A program made the position numbers and the translations under genes. From Blastococcus sp. DSM 46786 (GTDB lineage: Bacteria > Actinomycetota > Actinomycetes > Mycobacteriales > Geodermatophilaceae): a DNA stretch of 64,000 nucleotides. Where the stretch lies: the NCBI RefSeq assembly GCF_900109665.1, contig NZ_FOAO01000018.1, positions 1 through 64,000 of the forward strand. Direction: 5' to 3'. The notes under the pieces are model-generated. The model was not told the DNA's origin. It ran no database searches and worked only from the letters and a program-made list of their open reading frames with translations. Of the stretch, positions 55,772 to 64,000 are shown piece by piece. The first letter of the stretch is position 1. Each line of letters opens with the position of its first letter.

Positions 55772-56236
55772 TCAGCGTCGTCCGTGCGAGCGTGCCAACT
55801 GCTCGGTCGGACGGCTCCTGCGAGATGCGGCACCACGCCCGAGACGCACGAGGCCCACGGTGGTGATCCACACCGAGCCGAGACCGAGGCTGGCACCGGC
55901 CACGATCGTGGGCGTCCATGACGGCTCCTGGCGGACGACGTCGCCGGCGGTCGGGGCGGTCCACGTGCAGGAGATCCCCAGTGGCAGCCACGAGGTGTCC
56001 GCCTCCGCGTACCAGTCCTCGTAGGGCGGGGTGTAGGGCACTCCGCGGTCGCGGCAGACCTGGCTTCGCCCGTCCCCGATCGACGGCGCCCATGCCGTCG
56101 CGAGCGTGCCGATGGCGATCACGATCGCCAGCACCAGCAGCGCCACGCCGGGGATCACGCGCACAGGCGCCGGCTGCGCGCCCGGTTCCGTCCCGTCGCC
56201 GCGGCGCTCCGCCAGCGGTCCGTCCGCCGTCGCCAC
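55772..56236 (-). CDS. Small membrane protein with two helices
   Basis: 154 aa. Helices at about 27-50 and 110-132 with an extracellular loop holding 'VCRDRGVPYTPPYEDWYAEADTSWLPLGISCTW' whose two Cys may pair. GTG start at 56236. Function unknown. Confidence 0.65.
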   Translation of the reverse strand: MATADGPLAERRGDGTEPGAQPAPVRVIPGVALLVLAIVIAIGTLATAWAPSIGDGRSQVCRDRGVPYTPPYEDWYAEADTSWLPLGISCTWTAPTAGDVVRQEPSWTPTIVAGASLGLGSVWITTVGLVRLGRGAASRRSRPTEQLARSHGRR

Positions 56237-56379
56237 ACCCCTGATGATCCCGGGCGGACAGGCTGCCCTACTGCACGAACACGCCGGCCGAGCGGGCCCG
56301 CCCCGGGTCGACGGAACGTCGTCGAGGTCAGCAAGGACCGCGCAGCGTCGAACCCGGCCCGCGCAGATCGCGCGCCCTC

Positions 56380-56985
56380 CTACAGCCAGCCCTTCTCCTC
56401 CGCGACGCGGGCCGCCTCCACGCGCGTGCGGGCGCCGGTCTTGCCGATCGCCGAGGACAGGTAGTTGCGCACGGTCCCCTCGGACAGGAACAGCCGGCCG
56501 GCGATGTCGGCGACGGTCGCCCCGTCCGCGGCGGCGCGCAGCACGTCGGCCTCCCGCGCCGACAGCGGCGTCGCCCCGATCGCCAGCGCCGCCGCGGCGA
56601 GGTCGCGGTCGATGACCCGCTCCCCGGCCATGACCGCCCGGATGCCCTGGGCGAGCTCGCTCACGGGGGCGTCCTTCACCAGGAACCCGGCGGCCCCGAC
56701 CTCCATGGCCCGGCGCAGGAAGCCCGGCCGGCCGAAGGTGGTGAGGATGACCGCACGGCACGCCGGCAGCGCCGCCGCGAGCTCCCGTGCGGCGGTCAGC
56801 CCGTCGGCGCCGGGCATCTCGATGTCGAGCAGCGCGACGTCGGGGCGGTGCTCGGCGGCCGCCGCCGCGACGGCGTCGCCCCGGCCGACCTCGGCCACCA
56901 CCTCGATGTCGTCCTCGAGCTCCAGCAGCGCGCGCAGCGCCCCACGGACCATCGTCTGGTCCTCGGCGATGAGCACCCGGATCAC
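56380..56985 (-). CDS. NarL/DesR-type response regulator
   Basis: 201 aa. Receiver domain with acidic cluster 'IAEDQ', phospho-acceptor Asp in 'ALLDIEMPG', Thr/Lys switch ('ILTTFGRPGFL', 'FLVKDAP'), then a LuxR helix-turn-helix ('LSAREADVLRAAADGATVADIAGRLFLSEGTVRNYLSSAIGK'). The GTG overlaps the kinase stop by GTGA, so they are a pair. Likely controls the adjacent ABC-2 exporter. Confidence 0.93.
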   Translation of the reverse strand: MIRVLIAEDQTMVRGALRALLELEDDIEVVAEVGRGDAVAAAAAEHRPDVALLDIEMPGADGLTAARELAAALPACRAVILTTFGRPGFLRRAMEVGAAGFLVKDAPVSELAQGIRAVMAGERVIDRDLAAAALAIGATPLSAREADVLRAAADGATVADIAGRLFLSEGTVRNYLSSAIGKTGARTRVEAARVAEEKGWL

Positions 56986-58103
56986 GACGCCGCCACCGGC
57001 GAGGCCGCGACCGGGCTGCTCAGCGGCACCGACGCGGTGAGCCGGAACCCGGCGCCCTCCCCCGGCCCGTGGTCCAGCCGGCCCCCGACCGCGGCAACGC
57101 GCTCGGCGAGCCCGCACAGCCCGGCGCCGGCCGGGGCATCCCCACCGCGGCCGTCGTCGGCGACGGTCAGCTGCACGTCGTCGTCCCCAGGCCGGAGGGT
57201 CACCGTGACCGACCGCGCCCCGCTGTGCCGCAGCACGTTGGTGGTGGCCTCGCGCACGACCCAGCCGAGCACCGCGTCGACCGGGCCGGGCAGCGGCCGT
57301 CCCGGCGCCGGCGCCCGCAGCGAGATGCCGGCCGCCGACAGCGCCGAGCGGGCCTCGGCCAACGCCTGGGCGAGGCTCACCTGGCGGTAGCCGCTGACCG
57401 CGTCGCGCACCTCGGCGAGGGCCCGCCGCGCTGCCGCCTCGACGTCGGCCATCTCCTGGCGGGCGCGGGCCGGGTCGCGCTCGGCCAGCCGGCCGGCCAG
57501 CTCGCTCTTGAGCGCGATCAGCGACAGGCTGTGCCCGAGCAGGTCGTGCAGGTCGCGGGCGAAACGCAACCGCTCCTCGGCCACGGCGTTGCGGGCCAGC
57601 TCCTCCCGGGCCTCCACCAGCTCGGAGTTCACCGAGATCAGCTGCCGCATCCCGCGGAGCGCGAACGCGGTGAGCACGCACATCACCGGCAGGATGAAGA
57701 CCTCGCCCAGGACGCCGTGGGCGGCCAGCACCCCGGCGCACACGCCGGCCGCGCCCACGACCGCCGGCCACACCCACCGCTGAGGCAGGCCCACGGAGGC
57801 CGCGGCCGAGACGTAGATCATCAGCCCGGCCCACGCGGGGCCCAGCCAGACGGCGAGCCCGACGCCGAGGACGGCGACGACCGCCAGCTGCACGCGCGGC
57901 CAGTCGCGGCGCTCACCGAAGACCTGACCGAAGATGCCGAGGTAGACGACGGTGAAGGCGATCAGGCCCGCAGCCGCGGCCACCTGGACGAGCGCCGGCC
58001 GGGGCGTGCTGACGAGGTCGGCGACCGGGAAGACCTGGAACAGCAGCCAGGGCACGGCCCAGCCCAGGCGCTGCCAGCGGTTCCGGGGATCCACGAGCGG
58101 CAC
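56982..58103 (-). CDS. DesK-like sensor histidine kinase
   Basis: 373 aa. Four or more transmembrane segments in the first 170 residues, a phospho-acceptor motif 'RFARDLHDLLGHSLSLIALK' (HisKA_3), and an ATPase domain with 'REATTNVLRHSGA' and 'VADDGRGGDAPAGAGLCGL'. The GTG at 58103 lies 12 bases after the permease stop. Reads membrane state by analogy to DesK; the signal is unknown. Confidence 0.92.
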   Translation of the reverse strand: MPLVDPRNRWQRLGWAVPWLLFQVFPVADLVSTPRPALVQVAAAAGLIAFTVVYLGIFGQVFGERRDWPRVQLAVVAVLGVGLAVWLGPAWAGLMIYVSAAASVGLPQRWVWPAVVGAAGVCAGVLAAHGVLGEVFILPVMCVLTAFALRGMRQLISVNSELVEAREELARNAVAEERLRFARDLHDLLGHSLSLIALKSELAGRLAERDPARARQEMADVEAAARRALAEVRDAVSGYRQVSLAQALAEARSALSAAGISLRAPAPGRPLPGPVDAVLGWVVREATTNVLRHSGARSVTVTLRPGDDDVQLTVADDGRGGDAPAGAGLCGLAERVAAVGGRLDHGPGEGAGFRLTASVPLSSPVAASPVAAS

Positions 58104-58114
58104 CGTAGCCGGGC

Positions 58115-58861
58115 TCAGCCCGCGACCGCGTGCAGCGGCCGCCTCCGTGCGACGGACACCGCGATGAGCCCGAAGGCCGCCGTGAACCCGGCCATCGCCA
58201 GGACCGCCCCCGCTGCCGGCCAGCCCCCGGCGGCCACGCCGCGCCCCAGCTCGGCGTACCAGTACGAGGGCAGCGTGTACGCCAGCCCGCGCATGGCCTC
58301 CGGCAGCATCTCCACCGGCCACCACAGCCCGCCGAGCGCGGCCAGCACCACACCCAGGATGCCGATGGCGCCCCCGGCGGCCTTCTCGTCCAGCGACAGC
58401 CCGACCAGCAGCCCCAGCGCCACGAACGCCGCCGACCCGGCCCACAGGACCGCCAGCAGCGCCAGCCAGGTGCCGACCGGCAGCTGGACCCCGTTGACGA
58501 ACCGGCCGACCAGCGCGACCACCAGGAGGCTCGGCAGGGCCAGCAGCACGCCGACGGCGACGTCGACGGCGAACACCTGCGTCTGCGGCACGGGCGTGAC
58601 CCGGAGCTGGCGCAGCCAGCCCGAGGCGCGGTCGAAGGAGATGCGGATGGTCGCGCCCAGGGACGCGCCGATGGCACCGTAGGCCATCATCGAGACCATG
58701 ATCGACGCCGAGACCTCCTGACGCTCGGCCACGCCCGGCATCTGCCCGCCGATGATCTTCGTGAGGAAGATCGTGAACAGCGCCGGTAGCAGCACGGTGA
58801 AGAAGACGAACTGCTTGTTGCGCGCCACCCGGCGCAGCTGGAAGCCGAAGAGCGGGTTCAC
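58115..58861 (-). CDS. ABC-2 type exporter permease
   Basis: 248 aa, six hydrophobic segments with an ABC-2 arrangement: 'NKQFVFFTVLLPALFTIFLT', 'SASIMVSMMAYGAIGASLGATIRISFDRASGWLRQLRVTP', and late 'GLWWPVEMLPEAMRGLAYTLPSYWYAELGRG'. GTG overlaps the ATPase end by four bases. Works with the ATPase upstream to export lipid, drug or peptide. Confidence 0.88.
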   Translation of the reverse strand: MNPLFGFQLRRVARNKQFVFFTVLLPALFTIFLTKIIGGQMPGVAERQEVSASIMVSMMAYGAIGASLGATIRISFDRASGWLRQLRVTPVPQTQVFAVDVAVGVLLALPSLLVVALVGRFVNGVQLPVGTWLALLAVLWAGSAAFVALGLLVGLSLDEKAAGGAIGILGVVLAALGGLWWPVEMLPEAMRGLAYTLPSYWYAELGRGVAAGGWPAAGAVLAMAGFTAAFGLIAVSVARRRPLHAVAG

Positions 58862-59781
58862 CGGGTCGCTCCGATCGTGGTCTGCCGGCGGGTGGGGATG
58901 AGGGAGAGGACGGCGTCCTCGAGGGAGGCGCCGCGCACCTCGAGATCGGGCAGCCCGCCGTCGGCGAGCAGGGCGCGCAGGGTGGCGTCGGCGTCGATGG
59001 TCGCCAGCCGGACGGTGCTCCCCTGCCAGGTCACCCCGGTGACCCCGGGCACGTCGTCGAACCGGCGCTCGGGCGCGGCCGTGAAGGAGACCGTGCGCCC
59101 ACCGACGCCGGCCTTGATCTCGGCCGCGGTGCCGTCGGCGACGACGCGGCCACCGGCGACGACCACCACCCGGTCGGCGACCGCGTCGGCCTCGTCGAGG
59201 TGGTGGGTGGCGAAGACGACGGTGTGCCCGCGGCCGGCCAGGCCGCGCATCGTCGTCCAGAAGGCCCGGCGCGCCTCGACGTCCATGGCGGAGGTCGGCT
59301 CGTCCAGGAGCAGCAGCGGCGGGGCGCCGACGAGGGCCAGGGCCAGCAGGACGCGCTGGCGCTGGCCGCCGGAGAGCGCGTCCACCGGCCGGTCGAGCAG
59401 GCCGGCGATGCCGGCGGTGGCCACCAGGTCCGCGAGCGGCCACGTGCCGTCTCCCCCGGCCCGCCCGAAGCTGCGCCGCACCAGGTGCAGCACCTCACCG
59501 ACCCGGGCCTCGCTGGGCAGGCCGCCGTGCTGCAGCATCGCGCCGACGCTGCCGGCGCGGACGGCGGCGCGCGGGTCGCGGCCCAGCACGCGCATCTCCC
59601 CCGCGGCCGGGGTCAGCAGCCCGAGGACGGCGTTCACCGTCGTCGACTTGCCGGCCCCGTTGGGTCCGAGGAGGGCGACGGTCTGGCCGCGCGGGATGGT
59701 GAGGTCGAGGTCGTCGACGGCGACCGCGTCGCCGTAGCGGACGGTCAGCCCGCGGATCTCGAGGGCGGGTGCGGAATGCAT
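58858..59781 (-). CDS. ABC-2 type exporter ATP-binding protein
   Basis: 307 aa. Walker A 'GPNGAGKSTTVNAVLG', 'LQHGGLPSEARVGEVL', signature 'LSGGQRQRVLLALAL', Walker B 'LLLLDEPTSAMD', 'FATHHLDEA'. C-terminal 80 residues resemble DrrA-type tails. ATG at 59781 chosen over a longer reading from 59847. First gene of an exporter plus two-component unit, all minus strand with tight overlaps. Confidence 0.9.
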   Translation of the reverse strand: MHSAPALEIRGLTVRYGDAVAVDDLDLTIPRGQTVALLGPNGAGKSTTVNAVLGLLTPAAGEMRVLGRDPRAAVRAGSVGAMLQHGGLPSEARVGEVLHLVRRSFGRAGGDGTWPLADLVATAGIAGLLDRPVDALSGGQRQRVLLALALVGAPPLLLLDEPTSAMDVEARRAFWTTMRGLAGRGHTVVFATHHLDEADAVADRVVVVAGGRVVADGTAAEIKAGVGGRTVSFTAAPERRFDDVPGVTGVTWQGSTVRLATIDADATLRALLADGGLPDLEVRGASLEDAVLSLIPTRRQTTIGATR

Positions 59782-59873
59782 GCGCCGAGCCTGCCCCGAG
59801 GGCCGGGCACGCGAGTAGTGCCGGACGTCGCCGGCCGCGTCTGACATCCGTCAGCTGCGGCCGGCGACCGGGC

Positions 59874-60188
59874 TCAGGCCGCCGGGGTGCAGGCGACGCA
59901 GGTGCGGGCGAACGGGCGGAGCTCCAGCCGCTCCTCCGGGATGGCGGCGCCGCACCCGGTGCAGTGGCCGTAGCTGCCGTCGTCGATGCGGGCGAGGGCG
60001 GCGTCGATCTCCTCGATGGTGCGCTGCAGGTCGGCGCTGCGGCGCTGGGCGACCGGGTCGGGCACCGAGGTGGCGCACTCGGCGAGCGCCTCCTCCCGCT
60101 GCTGCACGGCGTCGGCGCGCTGCTCCTCCAGCAGGCGGCGGAAGCGGTCGGCCGAGGCGGCGGTCGAGCTGTCGAGGCTGGCGGACAT
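59874..60188 (-). CDS. DksA/TraR-type C4 zinc finger protein
   Basis: 104 aa. A coiled-coil N-terminal part (about 12-70, with 'EEQRADAVQQREEALAE') and a C4 zinc finger 'CTGCG...CVACT'. It resembles TraR/DksA proteins that act on RNA polymerase; the DksA tip acidic residues are not obvious. GGAGATC before the ATG. Confidence 0.88.
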   Translation of the reverse strand: MSASLDSSTAASADRFRRLLEEQRADAVQQREEALAECATSVPDPVAQRRSADLQRTIEEIDAALARIDDGSYGHCTGCGAAIPEERLELRPFARTCVACTPAA

Positions 60189-60272
60189 GCGGGGATCTCC
60201 TTCGGGCGAACGCGGGAGGACGCGGTCACCGGTCGGTGGCGCGTCGGGGTGGACGTGGGACCCCGGTAGGGG

Positions 60273-60428
60273 TCAGAAGCGACGCGGCGGGGCCCGGTCC
60301 TGGCTGCGGCGGAGGACGTCGAGGCCGCGCAGGCCGCGGGCGCGGCGGTTCATGGCGAGGGCGAGCCGTGCACCGCCGGACAGGGCGAACGGCGGGGTCG
60401 CGGACGGGCACGCTGCTGGTGCGATCAC
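60273..60428 (-). CDS. Possible small basic protein, 51 aa
   Basis: GTG at 60428, seven bases after GGAGGGG; the frame runs 51 codons to a TGA. The product is Arg-rich in its second half ('MNRRARGLRGLDVLRRSQ', 'RAPPRRF'). It lies between the zinc-finger gene and hemW. I do not recognise a family, so this may still be a chance frame. Confidence 0.4.
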   Translation of the reverse strand: MIAPAACPSATPPFALSGGARLALAMNRRARGLRGLDVLRRSQDRAPPRRF

Positions 60429-60527
60429 CGACGACCCCCTCCGTGCACCCCGGCCTCGTTGCCGGAACGGGCACCATAACCGCTGCCGCTCCCGACAACC
60501 CCGCTCGTTCGGGTGATGTTCCCGGCG

Positions 60528-61766
60528 TCAGTCGGTGAGGTCGCGGACCACGGCGTCGGCGAGCAGGCGCCCCCGGTCGGTGAGGACGGCGCGGCCCGCG
60601 GCGTGCGCCCCGGGCTCGAGCAGCCCGTCGGCGACGGCCGCGGCGGCCCGGGTCCGGCCGGTGGGGGTGAGCGCGGTCAGCGGCAGCCCGTCGCGCAGGC
60701 GCAGGCCCAGCATGACCGCCTCCAGCGCCCGATCGGCATCGTCGAGCACCTCGGCGTCCTGCGCCGGGCTCTCCCCGCGGGCCAGCCGCTCGGCGTAGGC
60801 CGCGGGGTGCTTGACGTTCCACCAGCGGACGCCGCCGACGTGGCTGTGCGCGCCCGGGCCGACCCCCCACCAGTTGGCGTTGGCCCAGTACAGCTCGTTG
60901 TGCCGGCAGCGGGCCGCCTCGGAGGTCGCCCAGTTCGACACCTCGTACCACTCGAAACCGGCCCGGCGCAGGGTCGCGTCGGCCTGCTCGTAGCGGTCGG
61001 CCAGCACGTCGTCGTCGGGCATGGGCAGCTCCCCGCGTCGGACCCGGCGGGCGAGCTTCGTGCCCTCCTCGACGATGAGGGCGTAGGCGCTGACGTGGTC
61101 GACCGGCGAGGCGAGGACGGCGTCGAGGGAGGCCGCCCAGTCCGCGTCGGTCTCCCCCGGCGTGCCGTAGATGAGGTCGAGGTTGACGTGCTCGAACCCC
61201 GCGGCCCGGGCCTCGTGCGCCGCGTCGACGGCACGGCCGGGCGTGTGCCGCCGGTCGAGCGCGGCGAGCACGTGCGGTGCGGCCGACTGCATGCCGAGGC
61301 TGACCCGGGTGAAGCCGCCCTCGCGCAGCCGGGCCAGCGACGCCGGGGACACCGTCTCCGGGTTGGCCTCGGTGGTCACCTCGACGTCGTCGGCGACGGG
61401 GAAGAGCTCCCGGACGGCGGCGAGCACCGCGGCGAGGTCGTCCGCGGGCAGCAGGGTGGGCGTGCCCCCGCCGACGAACACGGTGGAGACCGTCGGGAGG
61501 TCCGGGCCGAGGGTGCGGGCGGCGCGCTCGAGCTCGGCGATCGCGGTGCCGGCGTACTCGCTGCGGTTCGCACCGGGCCCTAGCTCCTCGGAGGTGTAGG
61601 TGTTGAAGTCGCAGTAGCCGCAGCGGGTCGCGCAGAACGGCACGTGCACGTAGAGCCCGAACGGGGTGGTCGCGAGCCCCTCGCGGGCACCGGCGGGGAG
61701 CCGGTCGGGGCCGGGCGAGCCGGGCGCCGGGCCGGCGTCGTTCAGCAGCGGCAGGACGGTGTTCAT
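60528..61766 (-). CDS. hemW: Radical SAM protein HemW (coproporphyrinogen III oxidase-like)
   Basis: 412 aa. CxxxCxxC as C45-A-T-R-C49-G-Y-C52 followed by 'DFNTYT', SAM-binding 'VFVGGGTPTLL', 'VTTEANPETV', 'SLGMQSA', 'NLDLIYGTPGE'. HemW-type C-terminal HemN domain. HemW inserts heme rather than oxidising coproporphyrinogen. ATG with GGGAG upstream. Divergent from the hydratase at 61807. Confidence 0.93.
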   Translation of the reverse strand: MNTVLPLLNDAGPAPGSPGPDRLPAGAREGLATTPFGLYVHVPFCATRCGYCDFNTYTSEELGPGANRSEYAGTAIAELERAARTLGPDLPTVSTVFVGGGTPTLLPADDLAAVLAAVRELFPVADDVEVTTEANPETVSPASLARLREGGFTRVSLGMQSAAPHVLAALDRRHTPGRAVDAAHEARAAGFEHVNLDLIYGTPGETDADWAASLDAVLASPVDHVSAYALIVEEGTKLARRVRRGELPMPDDDVLADRYEQADATLRRAGFEWYEVSNWATSEAARCRHNELYWANANWWGVGPGAHSHVGGVRWWNVKHPAAYAERLARGESPAQDAEVLDDADRALEAVMLGLRLRDGLPLTALTPTGRTRAAAAVADGLLEPGAHAAGRAVLTDRGRLLADAVVRDLTD

Positions 61767-61806
61767 CTGCTCCCAGTGTGCCGCGCCGGCCCGCGGGGGC
61801 GGCAGG

Positions 61807-62601
61807 ATGCCGGGCGTGACCTCCGACCGAGTGCTGCAGGTGTCCCTCTCGCGCGGCGTCGCCACCCTGACGCTGGACTCCCCCGCCAACCGCAACGCGC
61901 TCTCGCGGGCGATGCGCGCCCAGCTGCGCGATGCGCTGACCGATGCCCTCGCCGACGACGCGGTGCGGGTGGTCGCGCTCGACCACACCGGCCGGGTGTT
62001 CTGCTCGGGCATGGACCTGTCCGAGGCCGCCGGCGGTTCTTCGGAGGACCAGGGGGTGCGCGAGTTCCCCGAACTGCTGCAGCTGCTGTGGTCCGCGCCC
62101 AAGCCGGTCGTGGCGGTGGTGCGCGGACCGGCGCGCGCCGGCGGCGTGGGGCTGCTGGCCGCCTGCGACGTCGTCGTCGCGGCGTCGTCGGCCACCTTCG
62201 CCTTCTCCGAGGTGCGGCTGGGGCTGGTGCCGGCGGTGATCTCCGCCGTCGTCCTGCCCCGGATGACGACGCACGTGGCGCACCGGCTGATGCTCAGCGG
62301 CGAGGTCTTCGACGCCGCGACCGCCGCCTCCGGCGGGCTGGTCGACCTGGTCGCCGCCGACGACGACCTCGACGCCGCGCTGGCCGGGCAGCTCACCGCC
62401 CTGGCCGCGGGCGCACCCGCCGCCCTGGCCGAGACCAAGCGGCTGTTGCGGGCGCGCCGGCCGGAGCTCTCGTTCGAGCCGCTGCTCGACCTCTCGGCGC
62501 GGTTCTTCGCCGGCGAGGAGGGCCAGGAGGGCATCGCGGCGTTCCGCGAGAAGCGCCCCGCGCGCTGGGTGCCGGCCGCCGACGACCCGACCTCCGGGTG
62601 A
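61807..62601 (+). CDS. Enoyl-CoA hydratase/isomerase family protein
   Basis: 264 aa from ATG 61807 (a GTG at 61816 is a near alternative). Crotonase fold: 'VATLTLDSPANRNALSRAMRAQLRDAL', 'FCSGMDLSE', 'GPARAGGVGLLAACDVVVAASSATFAFSEVRLGLVPAVIS'. The first catalytic Glu position reads Gly-Leu, the second Ser-Glu, so activity may be isomerase-like or another crotonase reaction. Only 40 bases separate it from hemW. Confidence 0.87.
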   Translation: MPGVTSDRVLQVSLSRGVATLTLDSPANRNALSRAMRAQLRDALTDALADDAVRVVALDHTGRVFCSGMDLSEAAGGSSEDQGVREFPELLQLLWSAPKPVVAVVRGPARAGGVGLLAACDVVVAASSATFAFSEVRLGLVPAVISAVVLPRMTTHVAHRLMLSGEVFDAATAASGGLVDLVAADDDLDAALAGQLTALAAGAPAALAETKRLLRARRPELSFEPLLDLSARFFAGEEGQEGIAAFREKRPARWVPAADDPTSG

Positions 62602-62639
62602 GTCGCGCGCTGCCCACCCGTGGTGGGCCGAGCGCGACT
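62601..62639. terminator. Hairpin at the end of the hydratase gene
   Basis: AGTCGCGC ... GCGCGACT with an inner CCCAC/GTGGG stem. It starts at the last base of the stop codon. Likely terminates the rightward gene. No T-run. Confidence 0.65.
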
Positions 62640-62681
62640 GCGCGCGGAACACCTACCGCGGGCTCGGCTGGCCCTCCCCCG

Positions 62682-62732
62682 GGAGCTCTGCCTCTGCTCC
62701 CGGGAGCAGGAGGAACCAGGGGCAGAGCGCTC
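62682..62732. terminator. Nested hairpin before the protease gene end
   Basis: Outer CTCTGCC/GGCAGAG stem with an inner CTGCTCC/GGAGCAG stem (nested palindrome). It lies about 30 bases beyond the protease stop, so it can terminate the leftward gene. Confidence 0.6.
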
Positions 62733-62762
62733 CGCGAGGTGCTTCCGAGGCGGCGGGTGTGC

Positions 62763-64000
62763 TCAGTCCCCGGCGGGGCCGGCCGGCACGCGCAACTCGA
62801 CCCGCCAGGGGTCGTAGACCTGGGCCGTCTGGGTGGGTTCCATGAAGAAGCCGTCCACCACGATCGCGTCGCCGGGATTGGTGGAGGTGAGCACGCCACA
62901 CATCTCGGCGAAGGACGACACCGGCTGCCCGGCCATCCTCGTGATGACGTCCCGGAGCAGGATGCCGGCCGCTTCCGCCGGTGAGCCGCTCTCGACGGTG
63001 GTGACGACGAGCGCAGGGATGCCCGCCTCCGCGAAGGCCTCGGGGTGGCCCGCACCGCCTGCCCAGATCGCCCCCGCCTCCTCGGGCGTCAGCGTGCTCA
63101 GGTCGAACCCGGTGAGACCGACGTCGCCGTAGCTCACTCCCTGCCTCAGCTGCTCGATGACGGGGACGGCGTGCTCCGTCGAGATCGCGTAGTACTGCCC
63201 CTGGATGGTCCGTCCGCCCTGCTCGGTGTTGCCGAGGGAGTTCACCCCCACGACCTCACCGCGGTCGTTGAACAGCGGCCCGCCGCTGTTGCCGGGATTG
63301 ATGACGGCGTCGTGCTGGATCGCGGCGACGTAGAGCGGCAGGCTGGAGTGCGGCGCCGCGTCCAACCTCGGAACCTGGACGTGCCCGGAGGTCGGGACCG
63401 CGGTGCGGTCGCCGGCCTGGGCGGCGTCGAAGCTGGCGGGGAAGCCGATCGCCGTGACCTCGTCCTGCGCCTGCAGCGGGGTGGAGTCACCCATGGTGAC
63501 CTCGGTCAGGTCCCGGGGAACCGTGTTCATCTGGAGGACCGCGAGGTCCTCGCACGGCGAGACCCCCAGCCGCCGGGCCGGGATGCGGTCGCCCCGGGAG
63601 GTGACCACGCTGAGCGAGCCGACCCCACCGGTGACGTGCGCGTTGGAGACGACGATGCCTTCCGCCGCATCGATCACGAACCCGCTCCCGGTGCCCTCCG
63701 CAGCGAGGACCTGGACGGTCGCGTCCACGTTCTGCGCGAAGATCTCCTTGGGGCTGAGTGCCTCCTCCGCCGCCGGCGCACCTGCTGCCGTCCCGACGTC
63801 CCCGACAGGCTCATCCTGGAGCAGGGGCGCGCTCGGGGACGGGGTCGGGCTCGGAGGTGCCACCGGGCTCGGGGGTGCGGCCGTGGTCGTGCTCGGGGGC
63901 GGCGGTGGGGTCGCGGCCGGGGTCGAGCCCTCGGTGCCGCAGCCGGTCAGGACCGCGGCCACCAGCGCCCCGCTCGCGAGCAACGTCGTCGTTCTCCTGT
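62763..64000 (-). CDS. HtrA/DegP-type trypsin-like serine protease, lipoprotein (5' end probably outside window)
   Basis: 406 aa visible from a TTG at 63983, or a longer start beyond the window: 'RTTTLLASGALVAAVLTGC' upstream reads like a signal peptide continuing off the edge. Lipobox 'VLTGC', long Pro/Thr/Ser linker, then the trypsin fold: catalytic His in 'SNAHVTGG', Asp in 'CEDLAVLQ', Ser in 'NPGNSGGPLFND'. A C-terminal PDZ-like domain has 'VTTVESGSPAEAAGILLRDVITRMAGQPVSS'. It probably degrades or guards misfolded envelope proteins. Confidence 0.88.
   Translation of the reverse strand, partial: RRTTTLLASGALVAAVLTGCGTEGSTPAATPPPPPSTTTAAPPSPVAPPSPTPSPSAPLLQDEPVGDVGTAAGAPAAEEALSPKEIFAQNVDATVQVLAAEGTGSGFVIDAAEGIVVSNAHVTGGVGSLSVVTSRGDRIPARRLGVSPCEDLAVLQMNTVPRDLTEVTMGDSTPLQAQDEVTAIGFPASFDAAQAGDRTAVPTSGHVQVPRLDAAPHSSLPLYVAAIQHDAVINPGNSGGPLFNDRGEVVGVNSLGNTEQGGRTIQGQYYAISTEHAVPVIEQLRQGVSYGDVGLTGFDLSTLTPEEAGAIWAGGAGHPEAFAEAGIPALVVTTVESGSPAEAAGILLRDVITRMAGQPVSSFAEMCGVLTSTNPGDAIVVDGFFMEPTQTAQVYDPWRVELRVPAGPAGD

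Noticed and set aside
60226-62652. 808-codon minus-strand frame spanning hemW
   Set aside because: Composition is Arg/Gly/Pro shadow and it overlaps the well-supported hemW and hydratase genes.

Overview
The window is very GC-rich DNA (well above 70% by eye) with GTG and occasional TTG starts, many 4-base GTGA/ATGA gene overlaps, and actinobacterial neighbourhoods: hrcA-dnaJ-rsmE behind a CIRCE operator, and phoH-ybeY-corC-cdd-era-recO-uppS. Protein style and repeats suggest a Geodermatophilaceae-like actinobacterium (Blastococcus/Geodermatophilus/Modestobacter). This placement is an inference from gene content, not from a marker tree.

Layout. 1-7.9 kb: the end of a secreted surface-type protein gene, a mercuric-reductase-like flavoenzyme, a CDP-alcohol phosphatidyltransferase, a YnjB/C/D-type ABC importer and a small cupin. 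7.9-18 kb: a radical SAM protein, a PYROXD2-like FAD enzyme, a VKOR-like membrane protein with a truncated SDR in front, an acyl-CoA dehydrogenase overlapping a PAS/PAS/GAF/SpoIIE phosphatase, a divergent GAF-ANTAR regulator and an MscS channel. 18-32 kb: tRNA-Asn, dnaG with companions, a YdcF-like protein, a Zur-type box with a zinc metallochaperone and zinc-binding lipoprotein (aztD/aztC type), ppdK, dus, a DUF559-like nuclease gene lying between two copies of a 38-bp hairpin repeat, and glycyl-tRNA synthetase. 32-42 kb: a broken HNH nuclease gene carrying a palindromic repeat, an ABM-domain protein, and the uppS-recO-era-(degenerate cdd)-corC-ybeY-phoH cluster. 42-51 kb: enoyl-CoA hydratase, HIT protein, a branched-chain amino acid (Liv) importer with a fused LivM-LivG polypeptide, and a PhnD/C/E-like importer whose binding protein resembles the putative selenate group. 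51-64 kb: rsmE, dnaJ, hrcA, CIRCE, small exported proteins, a DesK/DesR-like two-component system with an ABC-2 exporter, a DksA/TraR-type zinc finger, hemW, a second enoyl-CoA hydratase and an HtrA-like protease that runs off the end.

The most unusual element is in phoH. It contains a 357-residue in-frame intein with Ala at position 1 and Trp/Cys/Thr at the positions that define class 3 ('WCT') inteins, plus two LAGLIDADG-type motifs of a homing endonuclease. Next in interest are a family of about 56-bp palindromic repeats in three copies (one replacing the catalytic centre of an HNH nuclease gene), the paired 38-bp hairpin repeats around a nuclease gene, and the Zur-box aztD/aztC pair with no permease or ATPase beside it.

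Most genes are core or ordinary transport, and no phage, integrase, transposase or CRISPR array was seen. The only mobile-type sequences are the intein, the repeats and the nuclease remnants.
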